Shown piece by piece: positions 1 to 10,182 of a DNA stretch of 64,000 nt. Each line of letters opens with the position of its first letter. Positions within the stretch are counted from its first letter, which is position 1. The stretch comes from Flavobacteriaceae bacterium. GTDB lineage: Bacteria; Bacteroidota; Bacteroidia; Flavobacteriales; Flavobacteriaceae. Made by a program: the position numbers and the translations under genes. The DNA lies in contig JAGYJA010000003.1 in assembly GCA_018402385.1 (NCBI GenBank), forward strand, positions 1 through 64,000, given 5' to 3'. Below the pieces are notes generated by a model. It was given only the letters and a program-made list of their open reading frames with translations. It searched no databases and was not told where the DNA came from.

Positions 1-12
1 TTGAGTCATATA

Positions 13-111
13 CTACTTCTTCCTTATCTTTTTGACTAAATAATATAGGAGTATGACAGATACTACAATAAGCAATAACATGTGAAAGCTTTCTAGCAAA
101 TTTAAAAACAT
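13..111 (-). CDS. possible 32-residue small membrane protein
   Basis: A short open frame begins with ATG at 111 and ends with TAG at 13-15. The translation has an uninterrupted hydrophobic stretch (MLLLIVVSVILLYYLV) followed by a basic tail (KKIRKK), as expected for a single-span small membrane protein with its C-terminus in the cytoplasm. No family is recognised. No clear TAnnTTTG promoter or ribosome binding site precedes it, so it could be a chance frame. The rest of 1-218 shows nothing else I can name. Confidence 0.22.
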   Translation of the reverse strand: MFLNLLESFHMLLLIVVSVILLYYLVKKIRKK

Positions 112-218
112 ACAAATAGGGTTAGGTTGTTTTAATTATAAACGAATATTAACCCTTAAAGAGTTATAAGTTCTTGTTAAACTTTAGTGAATATTGATTT
201 TTTGGGTACCTTTAGTAG

Positions 219-2276
219 ATGAGTAAGAAAGTGCGCATCATATTAGGAATTATTTTTGGTTTGTTGATTTTGATAGTGATTGCATCTTTTGTTGCAAATC
301 CCATTATTAAAAATAAAATAAAAGAAACCATCGCCCGGGAAATCCCTGAAGAATTTCAAATAAATGAATATGATATATCTGTTGACACATTCAGTGGCTC
401 TGCTACTATTGAAAATCTTGAGGCAACGGTAAAGGATACCATTTCAGTTTTTAAAGACTCTAAAATCAGTCTTAAAAAAGCTTCTATAAATAGATTAAGT
501 TACTGGAAGTATTTATTATCAAATAAAATTGCTGTTAATGACATTACCCTATATGACCTGGAAATCATAACATACAAGGATACTACTTCATCCAAGAGCC
601 CTGAAAAAAAACAAAAGGACTTTGAAGAAAATATAAGCACCGGAAGGTTTACTATGGAAAACGCTTCCTTCCTATATAAAAATACTGACGAAAGCATTGC
701 TTTGCAGTTGGACAGCCTTTATTTTTCTTTAACAAATTTGGAAGTGAACAACACTACTCTACAAGAAAAAATCCCCTTTCACTTTTCTGAAATGGAAATA
801 GATTCCAAAGACTTTTTTTATGAGTTGAATAAAAATGAAATCCTATCCCTAAAAGAATTTACCATAAATGACCAACAACTCAAAATCACTGATATTGCAA
901 TTCAAACCAAAAGCGACACCCTGAAAACTGTTGGGAGTGCTGCACTTAAAACTGAGCAAAAAGACATACAAATTCCACTATTGACCTTAAGCGACCTTCA
1001 TTTTAAAGTGGTAGATGAAACCTTTCAACTATTTGGTGAAGATTTAAAAATAGAAAAGCCTTCTTTATGGTTACAAAAAGGTATGAAAAAGACTCCTAAA
1101 ACAAACAAAAGGGCTCAAAATGAAAACCAGGAAATGCCGCTTCCCTTCACCATAGCATCCATTTCAATTATTGATGCACAAATATCACTCTTGAACTCTG
1201 ATGAAAGTCCGAATGTAGAGATCGCAGATTTTAACAGCACCCTTAAAGATGTAATGGTAAATACCACAACCTTAAAAAATAAAATACCATGTCAATTTTC
1301 AGCTGTTGAATTTGAAAGCAAGTCATTAAGATACCGCCTCAATGATTATGACTTGCTTTCATTTAGTACAATATCCTTATCAAATCACCAACTTCAAATT
1401 GAAGATTTAGGCATCAAAACAATGTATTCCAAAACGGAACTCTCAAAGGTTATCTCAAAAGAACGCGATCATATGGATGCTCAAATGCCTTTGGTTACCC
1501 TAAAGGATTTGCATTTTAAAGTCATCGACACCACATTTCAGGTTTCAGGTGGTGATTTAATTTTAGAAAATCCTGTATTAAATGTTTACAGGGATAAGCT
1601 TGTTACAGATGACACCAGCATAAAACCCCTTTACAGCAAATCGATACGCAACATCCCTTTTCCCTTGACTTTAGATTCCTTACACATCAATAATGCATCG
1701 ATTGTTTATGAAGAAAAAGTAAGTGCAAAACAACCGGCAGGCGCCATTAATTTCTCAAATTTAAATGCTACCATTGGCAACTTAAGTAACACTTACGCTC
1801 AAGGCGAAAAGAAAACAACAATAAATATCAACTCCATCTTCATGGATGAAAGTCCGCTCAAAATTGACTGGAGTTTTGATATGAATGACCGCAAAGATAC
1901 GTTCCAGATTCAGGGGGAACTGGATGCTTTAAACGCTACGAAAATGAACTCTTTTACAAAAGCAAGCCTCAATGTAGAACTTGAAGGAAAGGTCAAAAAA
2001 ACCTATTTTAATATTCACGGAAATGATGACAGTTCAAGTGTAGATTTACGCATTAGATATGACAACTTTAAAGTGGAAATACTAAATAAAGAAAATAAGC
2101 GAAGTTGGTTATTATCTGCAGTTGCCAATATTTTTGTGAAAAAAAATTCAGACTCTAAAGGAGCCACTTTTAAAGAAGGTAACGCAACTGCTGAAAGGGA
2201 CAAAGACAAGTCATTCTTCAATTATTTATGGATTAACATCCAGGAAGGCTTGAAAGAAGTTATGGTTTCTATTTAA
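219..2276 (+). CDS. AsmA-like inner-membrane anchored protein with internal repeats
   Basis: 685 residues. One N-terminal transmembrane segment (about residues 6-27, IILGIIFGLLILIVIASFVA) is followed by a long beta-rich, probably periplasmic part that starts like AsmA/YhdP-type proteins (short helix, then IENLEATVKD). AsmA-like proteins are long bridge proteins implicated in lipid transport to the outer membrane. The middle contains two clearly related units, about residues 143-283 and 308-452, each with a DLHFKV-[ID/VD]-TFQ motif, and a weaker third start near 483 (FPLTLDSLHINNASIVYEE). The gene converges with the small CPXCG gene, leaving only 3 bp between stops. Membrane anchoring and repeats are seen directly; the AsmA assignment is by overall resemblance and the substrate is unknown. 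Confidence 0.6.
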   Translation: MSKKVRIILGIIFGLLILIVIASFVANPIIKNKIKETIAREIPEEFQINEYDISVDTFSGSATIENLEATVKDTISVFKDSKISLKKASINRLSYWKYLLSNKIAVNDITLYDLEIITYKDTTSSKSPEKKQKDFEENISTGRFTMENASFLYKNTDESIALQLDSLYFSLTNLEVNNTTLQEKIPFHFSEMEIDSKDFFYELNKNEILSLKEFTINDQQLKITDIAIQTKSDTLKTVGSAALKTEQKDIQIPLLTLSDLHFKVVDETFQLFGEDLKIEKPSLWLQKGMKKTPKTNKRAQNENQEMPLPFTIASISIIDAQISLLNSDESPNVEIADFNSTLKDVMVNTTTLKNKIPCQFSAVEFESKSLRYRLNDYDLLSFSTISLSNHQLQIEDLGIKTMYSKTELSKVISKERDHMDAQMPLVTLKDLHFKVIDTTFQVSGGDLILENPVLNVYRDKLVTDDTSIKPLYSKSIRNIPFPLTLDSLHINNASIVYEEKVSAKQPAGAINFSNLNATIGNLSNTYAQGEKKTTININSIFMDESPLKIDWSFDMNDRKDTFQIQGELDALNATKMNSFTKASLNVELEGKVKKTYFNIHGNDDSSSVDLRIRYDNFKVEILNKENKRSWLLSAVANIFVKKNSDSKGATFKEGNATAERDKDKSFFNYLWINIQEGLKEVMVSI

Positions 2277-2279
2277 GTA

Positions 2280-2462
2280 TTATTGCTCAATACCGGTTGC
2301 TTCAAATTGAACCAATTCTTTATTACTAAAAACAACAGTTAACTCAATAGGATTGCAACACACCTCACAATCTTCTATATAAGTTTGTTGAGCCACAGAA
2401 GTATCTAGCAACATGGAAATTTCTTCCCAGCAATAAGGACATTGAAAAAAGTGTTCAAACAT
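2280..2462 (-). CDS. CPXCG motif-containing cysteine-rich protein
   Basis: 60 residues, matching the usual length of the CPXCG family. Two CxxC pairs are visible: CPYC near residues 8-11 and CEVC near 32-35, together a likely zinc ribbon. The spelling CPYCWE is the usual variant of the CPxCG motif. The function of the family is unknown. The gene lies 5 bp downstream of the TolC-family gene on the same strand, so it is probably the last cistron of the efflux transcript, which may be accidental. Confidence 0.8.
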   Translation of the reverse strand: MFEHFFQCPYCWEEISMLLDTSVAQQTYIEDCEVCCNPIELTVVFSNKELVQFEATGIEQ

Positions 2463-2467
2463 ATATA

Positions 2468-3793
2468 TTAAAATGCTACGTCGAGTAATTTTCCTGTGAG
2501 CTGCAATAATTCCAATTCTGCTAGTTTGGCCTCATATTTCGCAAGATTCTTATTGGTTTGAGCGTTGAGCAGATTGATTTGAGCCTGTCTCAATTCCAGG
2601 GAAGATATTTGACCCAGTTTGTATCGCTCATCAGAGCGTTCAAAATTTCCTTTTGCAGTTTCTACATTTTGCCGTTGAAGATCATAAATTTTCTTTCGGT
2701 TATCATAATTCCCGCGGGCATTGGAAATATTGCGATTCACCTCCAGGGTTACTTGTTGTTTTATCAAATTTTGATTCTCAACTCTTATTTTAGCATTTTT
2801 AGAATTGACAATATTTCTTCCTCCATCAAAGAGGTTCCAGGTAAGATTGATGCCCGCGTTAAACCCTGTGGAAGTGTTTGAGGATAAAAAGTTTGTTGCA
2901 GGAAAGTTTCCTTCATTCCATCCATAAGAACCGGTTAAACCCAATGATGGCAAAAACACAGAATTGCTTGCCTTTCGGTCATAGTCACTTATTAAAATAT
3001 TTTGATTTGCCTGTAGCAGGGTTACATTATTTTCTTGGGCTTCAGAAATATAAGTTTCCATAGCCAGTAAATTCACAAAAGTAACAACTGTATCAATTTC
3101 AAAATCGCGTTCCAGTTCATTGTTTAAAACAACATTCAAATCCCTTTTAGCATTCAACAAAGCCTGCCTGGTATTCATCACGTTGACACTGTCAGTTGTA
3201 ATGTCAACTTTTGCATTGAGCACTTCAAGTCTTGTGTTCTGGCCATATTCAAATTGATACTCAGCACGTGTGAGTCTTTCTTTTGTGTTTTCCAGCGTTT
3301 CTTGTAAAACTGTCAAGTTTTCTGATAATCGAGCAACTTCAAAATAAACTGAAAAAAGTTGTAACAAGGTTATTTCAATACTTTCTCTGGCTTCAAGTTC
3401 GCTAAGATTATATTGCTCTTTTAAGCTTTTATAATTGTAATGCCTCCCGAGTCCATCAAAAAGCAGAAAATCGAGATTTAAAGATGCATTATAACGGTCT
3501 GTTTCTGCTCCCAAAACTTCTCTTGCAGTACCATCTTGAAAAGTTGCAGTTTGATCTTCTATGGCATATTGCCCACCGGCAATTCCAGTTAAAGAAGGTA
3601 AATAACCCGAATTCAATATGCCCGAATTGTTTTTAGCAACCAGCAACTCATTATTTGCTATTTGTATTCCAAAATTATTTTGAAGTGTTAACTTGATTGC
3701 TTCTTCTTTTGAGAGAAGTTCCTGTGCCCCCACCTGATGGTAAAAACAGCAAACCAGTCCTAAAAACAGATATTTAATTGTCATATTCTTCAT
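2468..3793 (-). CDS. TolC-family outer-membrane efflux channel
   Basis: 441 residues with an N-terminal signal peptide (cleavage after HQVGAQ). The body shows the two repeated, mostly helical OEP domains of TolC proteins: EAIKLTLQNN near the N-terminus, LFDGLGR and LFDGGRN motifs in the two halves, and ERYKLGQISSLELRQAQ near the end, typical of TolC coiled-coil hairpins. It forms the trimeric exit duct of the tripartite pump. Its start overlaps the end of the RND permease gene by 20 bp, so the two are translationally coupled; a second in-frame ATG nine bases later (3784) is an alternative start. The substrate cannot be deduced. Confidence 0.9.
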   Translation of the reverse strand: MKNMTIKYLFLGLVCCFYHQVGAQELLSKEEAIKLTLQNNFGIQIANNELLVAKNNSGILNSGYLPSLTGIAGGQYAIEDQTATFQDGTAREVLGAETDRYNASLNLDFLLFDGLGRHYNYKSLKEQYNLSELEARESIEITLLQLFSVYFEVARLSENLTVLQETLENTKERLTRAEYQFEYGQNTRLEVLNAKVDITTDSVNVMNTRQALLNAKRDLNVVLNNELERDFEIDTVVTFVNLLAMETYISEAQENNVTLLQANQNILISDYDRKASNSVFLPSLGLTGSYGWNEGNFPATNFLSSNTSTGFNAGINLTWNLFDGGRNIVNSKNAKIRVENQNLIKQQVTLEVNRNISNARGNYDNRKKIYDLQRQNVETAKGNFERSDERYKLGQISSLELRQAQINLLNAQTNKNLAKYEAKLAELELLQLTGKLLDVAF

Positions 3794-6700
3794 CTATTTC
3801 CTTTTCTTTTATAGCACGTTCAACATCTTCTTTATTCACTTTTTTTCCTGTTGCCAGCCAGATTGTTCCGGTTTTAATTTTATTATTTATTGTCAAAAAC
3901 AAAGGAAGTAAAAACAGCGTGAGAATTGTTGCTATCCCAATTCCATAAGCAATCGAAATGGCCATTGGTTTTAAAAACTGGGCTTGTCTGCTTTTTTCAA
4001 AAATAAGAGGTGCCAATCCTGCTATGGTGGTTAAGGATGTTAAAAATATCGCTCTAAAGCGGGACCTGCCCGCTTCATACAAGGCTTTATCAAAAGGCAA
4101 ACCTTCTTTTAAAAAGGTATTGAACTTGGTAATTAATACAAGCCCGTCATTGACCATAATACCAATAAGTGCAATAATTCCCATTGCAGATAACATATTA
4201 ACCGGAAAACCGTGAAACCAGTGACCCCAAGCTACACCAATCACACTAAAGGGAATCAACAATAAAAGCAATAAAGGCTGGCTGTAACTTCTAAAGGTGA
4301 AGGCGATGGTTGCATAAATTAAAAACAAGATAATGGGTATAACCGCTGAGGCAGAATTGGACAACTTTTGAGCTTCTCTGTTTTGTCCTTCATAGGAAAC
4401 TGAAACCGTGGTGTATTTGGCTAAAATTTCAGGAATAATACCTTGTTGAATTTCAAAAAGTATATCAGTGGCGCTATCATTGGGGTTTTCTAAATCTGCA
4501 TTCACCTGAATTTCTCTCTTTCCATCGAGGTGTCTAATGGATTCATCACCTCGCTCAATGGTGTATGTTGCAATTTCGCCAAAAGGCACCCGTTCACCCG
4601 AAGGAGTGATAATGCGCATCGCATTCAAATCATTGATAGAGGATCTGCCCTCTCGGTCATAACGAACCCAAACCCTAACTTCATCCTGCCCTCTTTGAAA
4701 ACGTTGTGCCTGAGCACCAAAGAAACCGGCTCTAATTTGTTGCATCACTTCGTTAAGGGTAAGACCCACCGCATAAGCCGTTGGATTGAGCTCTACTCTA
4801 ATTTCTTTAATACCCTGCGGGTCTGTATCTGTAACATCTTTTAATCTGGAGTCATCTTGAAAATGTGCTTTGAGTTCTTCCTTTGCAGCTTTAAGTTCTT
4901 GCGTATTGTTTCCTAAAAATGCGACTGAAACCGGTGTTCCACCAAAAGTTCCGCCAGAGCCAAAAGTGAGTTGTTCCACACCATAAACAGGACCCACGGC
5001 ATCTCTTATGGCAGCAGTAATTTCAGGGGAAGAAAAATCTCTATCTTCACCGGGCAGTAAATTGACGTTTAATGAGGCTTTGTTGTTTCCCGGCCCCACA
5101 CGCTTTATGATATTTTGAATTACTTGCAAATTGCCGGTTTGCTTTTCTGTAAACTCTTCATTGACTTCCCAGGCTTTGGCCTCGACAAATGAAATAATTG
5201 AATCTGTAGTCGCAGGATTGACTCCTTCACTCATCAATAGATTTATAGACACCCTGTCACTGGCAATGCTGGGAAAAATAGTAACTCTAATGATGCCTCC
5301 CATAATGGAAGCCACCGTTAACATCAATACTGAAACGATAATCGCTAACGATAAAAAATTATTTTTTAAGACAAAAGCCAGCACGGGGCTGTAAAATTTA
5401 TCTCTCAAAAACCGCATACTTTTGTCACCCAACTTATTGAGAATACGCAATTTTGCAAAAACTCTGTCGATTCCCTTTTTTTCTTGCTCTTCTTTTTTTC
5501 CATTTCTCACCAATGCTTTTGAGTGGGCAATGTGAGCCGGCAAAATAATAAAAGCTTCCACGAGGGAAATAATGAGCGTTAAAATTACAACAACAGAAAC
5601 CTCTGCATAAAATTTTCCTATTCTACTGTCTAAAAATTGAAACGTCAAGAAAGCAAGTATCGTAGTAATAATAGCTGAAAGTATGGGAGGTACAACTTCC
5701 ATTGTCCCATCAACGGCTGCTCTTATGGGACCTTTTCCCTTTTCATAATGCTGATAGATGTTTTCTGATATCACAATCCCGTCATCCACCAGAATACCAA
5801 TGACGATAATCATTCCAAAAAGAGAAAGTATGTTGATGGTAATCCCAAATAATGGTGCAAGCATAAACATTCCAAAAAATGCGATTGGCAATCCAAAAGC
5901 CACCCAAAATGCAACACGTGTATTGAGGAAAAATGATAGAAAAAACAGCACCAGTAAAATTCCCATTCCACCATTTTCAATCAAGATTTGTGTGCGTTGA
6001 TTCAATGATATGGAGGAATCATTCACTACATCGAGTCTTACATTGCTGTTTTTTGCATTGAAATCATCAATATAATTATTCACATTTTCAGCAGAGGAAA
6101 GTAAGTCTTCGTTGTTAGTATTACTTACATTAATATTAACTGACAAGTTTCCATTGAAATAGGAAGCATTGGGAGTTTCAGCAAAACGGTCTCTTACTGA
6201 AGCTACGTCTTTAAGTCTCACAATCGCTCCGGATGCATCTGCCCTAACGATGATGTTGTCTATTTCTTCAGCAAAATAACCTCTGTTATTTGCTCTAATG
6301 AGGTAATCTTCCACATTTGTTTTTATGGTTCCTCCGGTAGTAAAAATATTTGCTCCCCTTACTGCATTGGCAACTTCCTGAAATGAAATATTATAAGCCA
6401 AAAGATCATTTTCCCTTACGGAAATTTCAATTTCTTCCTCAGGGTATCCGGTTATTTCAATTTGTGACAGACCGGGGATGGCTCTTAGTTCGTTTTCAAT
6501 TTGTCGTGCGATTTGTTTTAAGGTAGCCAGCGGTACATTTTCACCACTTACCGCAAACTGGATGGTTTCCCTGATGGGAATTTGTTTTGAGACCACCAGC
6601 GGCTCCATATCTGCCGGAAAGGACGGAACACGGTCAACTGCATTTTTGACTTCTGCAAGTATGACATCAATGTTTTCACCGCGTTCAATTTCAACAGTAA

Positions 6701-6974
6701 TGGAACCGCCATTTTCTCTTGCTGTAGAAGTCACCCGAGAAATCCCTTCGAGACCTTTTAAATTGTCTTCAATTTTTATGACAATACCTTCTTCAATTTC
6801 CTGTGGTGAAGCAGCAGGATAATTGATGTTGATATTGATTATTTCAGAATCTACTAAAGGAAAAAAAGAGGATTTGAGGCTGCTGATTCCAAAGATTCCA
6901 AAAATGATAAACGCAAAAATAATAACATTTACAGCGACGCTGTATTTAATAAAATATTCAATTACCTTGCGCAT
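3774..6974 (-). CDS. RND-family efflux permease (AcrB/HAE1 type)
   Basis: 1066 residues, the standard RND length. Proton-driven inner-membrane pump that captures substrates from periplasm or membrane. Visible features are the first transmembrane helix at residues about 10-30, a periplasmic porter domain, the proton-relay motif GILVDDGIVISENIY in the TM4 region with both aspartates intact, and the duplicated second half (GIMVNDGLVLITKFN in the TM10 region). A charged C-terminal tail (KEKEIDEEYDN) is present. It sits 36 bp downstream of the adaptor gene and overlaps tolC, so adaptor-permease-channel is one operon on the minus strand. No adjacent TetR or MarR regulator is seen. Confidence 0.93.
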   Translation of the reverse strand: MRKVIEYFIKYSVAVNVIIFAFIIFGIFGISSLKSSFFPLVDSEIINININYPAASPQEIEEGIVIKIEDNLKGLEGISRVTSTARENGGSITVEIERGENIDVILAEVKNAVDRVPSFPADMEPLVVSKQIPIRETIQFAVSGENVPLATLKQIARQIENELRAIPGLSQIEITGYPEEEIEISVRENDLLAYNISFQEVANAVRGANIFTTGGTIKTNVEDYLIRANNRGYFAEEIDNIIVRADASGAIVRLKDVASVRDRFAETPNASYFNGNLSVNINVSNTNNEDLLSSAENVNNYIDDFNAKNSNVRLDVVNDSSISLNQRTQILIENGGMGILLVLFFLSFFLNTRVAFWVAFGLPIAFFGMFMLAPLFGITINILSLFGMIIVIGILVDDGIVISENIYQHYEKGKGPIRAAVDGTMEVVPPILSAIITTILAFLTFQFLDSRIGKFYAEVSVVVILTLIISLVEAFIILPAHIAHSKALVRNGKKEEQEKKGIDRVFAKLRILNKLGDKSMRFLRDKFYSPVLAFVLKNNFLSLAIIVSVLMLTVASIMGGIIRVTIFPSIASDRVSINLLMSEGVNPATTDSIISFVEAKAWEVNEEFTEKQTGNLQVIQNIIKRVGPGNNKASLNVNLLPGEDRDFSSPEITAAIRDAVGPVYGVEQLTFGSGGTFGGTPVSVAFLGNNTQELKAAKEELKAHFQDDSRLKDVTDTDPQGIKEIRVELNPTAYAVGLTLNEVMQQIRAGFFGAQAQRFQRGQDEVRVWVRYDREGRSSINDLNAMRIITPSGERVPFGEIATYTIERGDESIRHLDGKREIQVNADLENPNDSATDILFEIQQGIIPEILAKYTTVSVSYEGQNREAQKLSNSASAVIPIILFLIYATIAFTFRSYSQPLLLLLLIPFSVIGVAWGHWFHGFPVNMLSAMGIIALIGIMVNDGLVLITKFNTFLKEGLPFDKALYEAGRSRFRAIFLTSLTTIAGLAPLIFEKSRQAQFLKPMAISIAYGIGIATILTLFLLPLFLTINNKIKTGTIWLATGKKVNKEDVERAIKEKEIDEEYDN

Positions 6975-7010
6975 AAACTTCGGTTTTGATTGCCCTTTAT
7001 TGCTTTCTTT

Positions 7011-8114
7011 TTAATTGATTATAACAGGTTGACCGGCAAATGCTCCCGGCAAGACCTCTCTGAGTATAATTGTTCCCTCCGGGATTCCTTTTACAACGAC
7101 TTCGCGTTCTGTTATGTAGATGAGATTGATATCAAGCAAATTGAGTTTGTTGTCCTCAACGATATAGATTTGAGATTCATTAACAAGAAGTTTTCTCTGA
7201 ATTTTGTAAGCATTTTGCTCCTCACGAGCATCTAAATTTGCTTCCAGAAACATACCTTCTCTTAAGTTTTCTCCTTTCACCTCCACAAAGGCTTTTACTG
7301 TTTGAGTATTGGGGTCTATCCTTGCGTTAATTCTGCTGATAGTGCCTTCATATTGGGCCGTTTTATCAAGTGTTTGAAGTGTTACTTTTCTTCCGGTTTC
7401 CAAAAAATCAATGAAGTTATTTGATACAGCCACTTCCATCTCATAAACTGCAGGGTTTATAAACTCACCCAATTTTTGTCCGGGTCTCACTAAACTTCCT
7501 TTATTAACTAAAGCTTCAGTGAGTATTCCGGTAAATGGAGCCCTGATGTTAAATTTTGAAAGGCGCTCTTCCATTCTTTTGATCTCAAAATAATTGGACA
7601 TAATGTTTCTTCCTGTGATAAAATATCTTTCTTGCTCTGAAGATGGTTCTGGCAAGGGAGCTATTGTTTTATTAACATCAAAAGTGTTGAGGTAATTTTG
7701 CCATTTTGAAAAAGAGTCTGGATAATCAAGCCTTAAATCGGGCATGATTGAGGTAATTAAATTGTACAGATTACTACGAGCCGATTGGACTGAAGCTGCA
7801 TATTCTGATGAATTGATTTGTAAAAGTAGTTCACCCTGATTGTATTTTTGACCGGGTCTGTAGTCTCTGCTACTGCTTGAAAACAGGCCTTCAACTTCAG
7901 CAAATAATTCTAAACGGTCTTTTGCAGTAAGTGTTCCTGTGGCAGGAACTACAATGGGAATTGTTGTGTTCTTAACTGTATCGACAAATACCACTTTTTC
8001 AAGCTTTTCAACTGAAGGGATTTGTTCTTTTTCAACGTTTGCAATACTTCGGGACCAAAAGAATGCAATTAATAAAATGAACCCTCCCAGTGCAATAAGA
8101 ATAATTTTGCGCAT
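7011..8114 (-). CDS. RND efflux periplasmic adaptor (membrane fusion protein)
   Basis: 367 residues with one N-terminal hydrophobic segment (IILIALGGFILLIAFFW) that anchors it or acts as a signal. The order is that of an MFP/HlyD-type adaptor: barrel-sandwich half (ATGTLTAKDRLELFAEVEG), helical hairpin, second lipoyl half (FNIRAPFTGILTEALVNKGSLVRPGQKLGEFI, RAPFxG being the family signature), beta-barrel (GTISRINARIDPNTQTVKAFVEV) and a membrane-proximal end (GIPEGTIILREVLPGAFAGQPV). It links the permease to the TolC channel. First gene of the operon, 89 bp downstream of the ABC-F gene, so it could be co-transcribed with it. Confidence 0.92.
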   Translation of the reverse strand: MRKIILIALGGFILLIAFFWSRSIANVEKEQIPSVEKLEKVVFVDTVKNTTIPIVVPATGTLTAKDRLELFAEVEGLFSSSSRDYRPGQKYNQGELLLQINSSEYAASVQSARSNLYNLITSIMPDLRLDYPDSFSKWQNYLNTFDVNKTIAPLPEPSSEQERYFITGRNIMSNYFEIKRMEERLSKFNIRAPFTGILTEALVNKGSLVRPGQKLGEFINPAVYEMEVAVSNNFIDFLETGRKVTLQTLDKTAQYEGTISRINARIDPNTQTVKAFVEVKGENLREGMFLEANLDAREEQNAYKIQRKLLVNESQIYIVEDNKLNLLDINLIYITEREVVVKGIPEGTIILREVLPGAFAGQPVIIN

Positions 8115-8203
8115 GAATTTAACAACTAATAAGTTAGAAAGTTTACAAATCTATTTCTTTGTGACGGTAAACAAGGTTAAGGTATTCTTAAAAAAATTGA
8201 TAT

Positions 8204-10111
8204 TTACAAGTTATCAAGTGATTCTTGAACCTGCTCCCATTGAATCATTATTTTTTCCAATTCAGATTTTTTCTTTTCATAGTTCTTAAAAAATTCCGGT
8301 TTGGATGTTGTTTCTTCATATTTTAAAGCCAGGTCATTATCCATTTTAGTGATTTCCTTTTCCAGCTTTTGAATGGTTGATTCAATGTTACTCAACTTAT
8401 TCTTAAGTGTTTTTTCTTTTTTTTGATCGTTGTACTCCTGCTTGTTGTTGTTGCTTTTGGGAGTTTTCTTCTCCTTTGTCATTAATTCTGCTTCTCGCAT
8501 TGAAGATATCTTGCGCTGCTCTAAGTAAAAATCAATATCGCCCAGGTATTCTTTTATTTTTCTGTCTTTGAATTCATAAACCTTATCACAAAGACCTTGC
8601 AGAAAATCCCTGTCATGAGAAACTAGTATTAGTGTCCCCTCAAAACTTTTTAGGGATTCCTTCAAAACGTTTTTAGATTTAATATCGAGATGGTTTGTGG
8701 GCTCATCCATTACCAATACATTGAGTGGCTGCAATAACAATTTGGCTAAAGCCAAACGATTGCGCTCTCCACCGGAAAGCACTTTTACAAATTTATCGAC
8801 TTCTTCACCCCGAAAAAGAAACGAGCCCAGTATGTCCCTTACTTTACTTCGGTTTGTTTCATTTGCTGCATTGATCATCGTATCAAGCACGGTGATATTT
8901 CCATCAAGATAGTCTGCTTGATTTTGAGCAAAATATCCAATTTGTACATTATGACCCAATTTTACTGTTCCCTGATGTGCAATTTCGCCAACAATAATCT
9001 TTGCCAATGTTGATTTCCCTTGTCCATTTTGTCCAACAAAAGCTGTTTTTACACCTCGTTCAATCATCATACTCACATTATCTAAAACGTGGTTTTGACC
9101 ATAACTTTTTGAAATGTGTTGCATCTCAATGACCACTTTTCCCGGTTGCACCGAAATGGGAAACCGCACATTCATCACAGCGTTGTCATCTTCATCAACC
9201 TCAATGCGATCTACTTTATCCAGCTTTTTAATAAGCGACTGCGCCATAGATGCTTTTGAAGCTTTTGCCCTGAATTTTTCTATCAATCGCTCCGTTTGTT
9301 GAATTTGCTTTTCTTGATTTTTTTGAGAGGCAAGCTGTTGCTCCCGAAGTTCCTGTCTTAGAACTAAATATTTTGAATACGGTTTGTTATAATCATAAAT
9401 ACGACCCAATGAAATCTCAATGGTGCGATTGGTCACGTTATCGAGAAACATTTTATCGTGAGAAACAATCACAACTGCTCCGGCATAATTATTTAAGAAG
9501 CTTTCCAACCAAATGATGGATTCAATATCGAGGTGGTTGGTGGGCTCATCAAGCAATAAAATATCATTGCTTTGCAAAAGAAGTTTTGCAAGTTCAATTC
9601 GCATGCGCCAGCCACCTGAGAATTCTTCGGTTTTTTTATCAAACTCTTCCCGTTTAAAACCTAAGCCCTGAAGAATTTTTTCTGTATCTCCCTGGTAATT
9701 GTACCCTCCTAAAATTTCAAAGTGATGTGTTAAATCACTAATGGCGACCATCAAATCGTGGTAACCCTCAGATTCATAATCGGTGCGGGTGGTAAGTTGA
9801 TGGTTGATTGTGTCCATCTTGGCTTCTGTCGCTTTTATTTCCTCAAAGGCCTGATATGCTTCTTCAAGAACGGTTCTACCTTGAACAAAGTCAATATCCT
9901 GTCTTAAAAAGCCAATTTTGATTTCTTTATCTGAAGCAATAGTTCCTGTATCTGATGCTAAATCTTTGGCTAAAATTTTAAGAAGTGTTGATTTTCCTGC
10001 TCCATTTTTTCCTACCAAACCCACACGGTCACCGGCTTTGAGCTGAAATGAAATTTCCTCAAAAAGATTTTCTCCTTGAAATGCAACTGATAAATTAGAA
10101 ACGTTGAGCAT
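8204..10111 (-). CDS. ABC-F family ATP-binding protein
   Basis: 635 residues with two ABC ATPase domains and no transmembrane segment, the ABC-F arrangement. Domain 1 has Walker A GKNGAGKST (about residue 35), signature FSGGWRMR and Walker B LLLDEPTNHLD; domain 2 has GQNGQGKST, LSGGERNR and LVMDEPTNHLD. The linker is charged (about residues 235-310), and a lysine-rich coiled-coil C-terminal domain follows (KKEKTLKNKLSNIESTI onward), resembling Uup/YdiF-type members. ABC-F proteins act on ribosomes (translation rescue or antibiotic protection) or, for Uup, on DNA; which applies here cannot be told. Transcribed toward the efflux operon. Confidence 0.9.
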   Translation of the reverse strand: MLNVSNLSVAFQGENLFEEISFQLKAGDRVGLVGKNGAGKSTLLKILAKDLASDTGTIASDKEIKIGFLRQDIDFVQGRTVLEEAYQAFEEIKATEAKMDTINHQLTTRTDYESEGYHDLMVAISDLTHHFEILGGYNYQGDTEKILQGLGFKREEFDKKTEEFSGGWRMRIELAKLLLQSNDILLLDEPTNHLDIESIIWLESFLNNYAGAVVIVSHDKMFLDNVTNRTIEISLGRIYDYNKPYSKYLVLRQELREQQLASQKNQEKQIQQTERLIEKFRAKASKASMAQSLIKKLDKVDRIEVDEDDNAVMNVRFPISVQPGKVVIEMQHISKSYGQNHVLDNVSMMIERGVKTAFVGQNGQGKSTLAKIIVGEIAHQGTVKLGHNVQIGYFAQNQADYLDGNITVLDTMINAANETNRSKVRDILGSFLFRGEEVDKFVKVLSGGERNRLALAKLLLQPLNVLVMDEPTNHLDIKSKNVLKESLKSFEGTLILVSHDRDFLQGLCDKVYEFKDRKIKEYLGDIDFYLEQRKISSMREAELMTKEKKTPKSNNNKQEYNDQKKEKTLKNKLSNIESTIQKLEKEITKMDNDLALKYEETTSKPEFFKNYEKKKSELEKIMIQWEQVQESLDNL

Positions 10112-10182
10112 GTATGTAACCTTTGTAACAAATATTCGTGCAAAGATGCTTAATTTTGTAGTCTTAAAAAAATGATTTTTCT

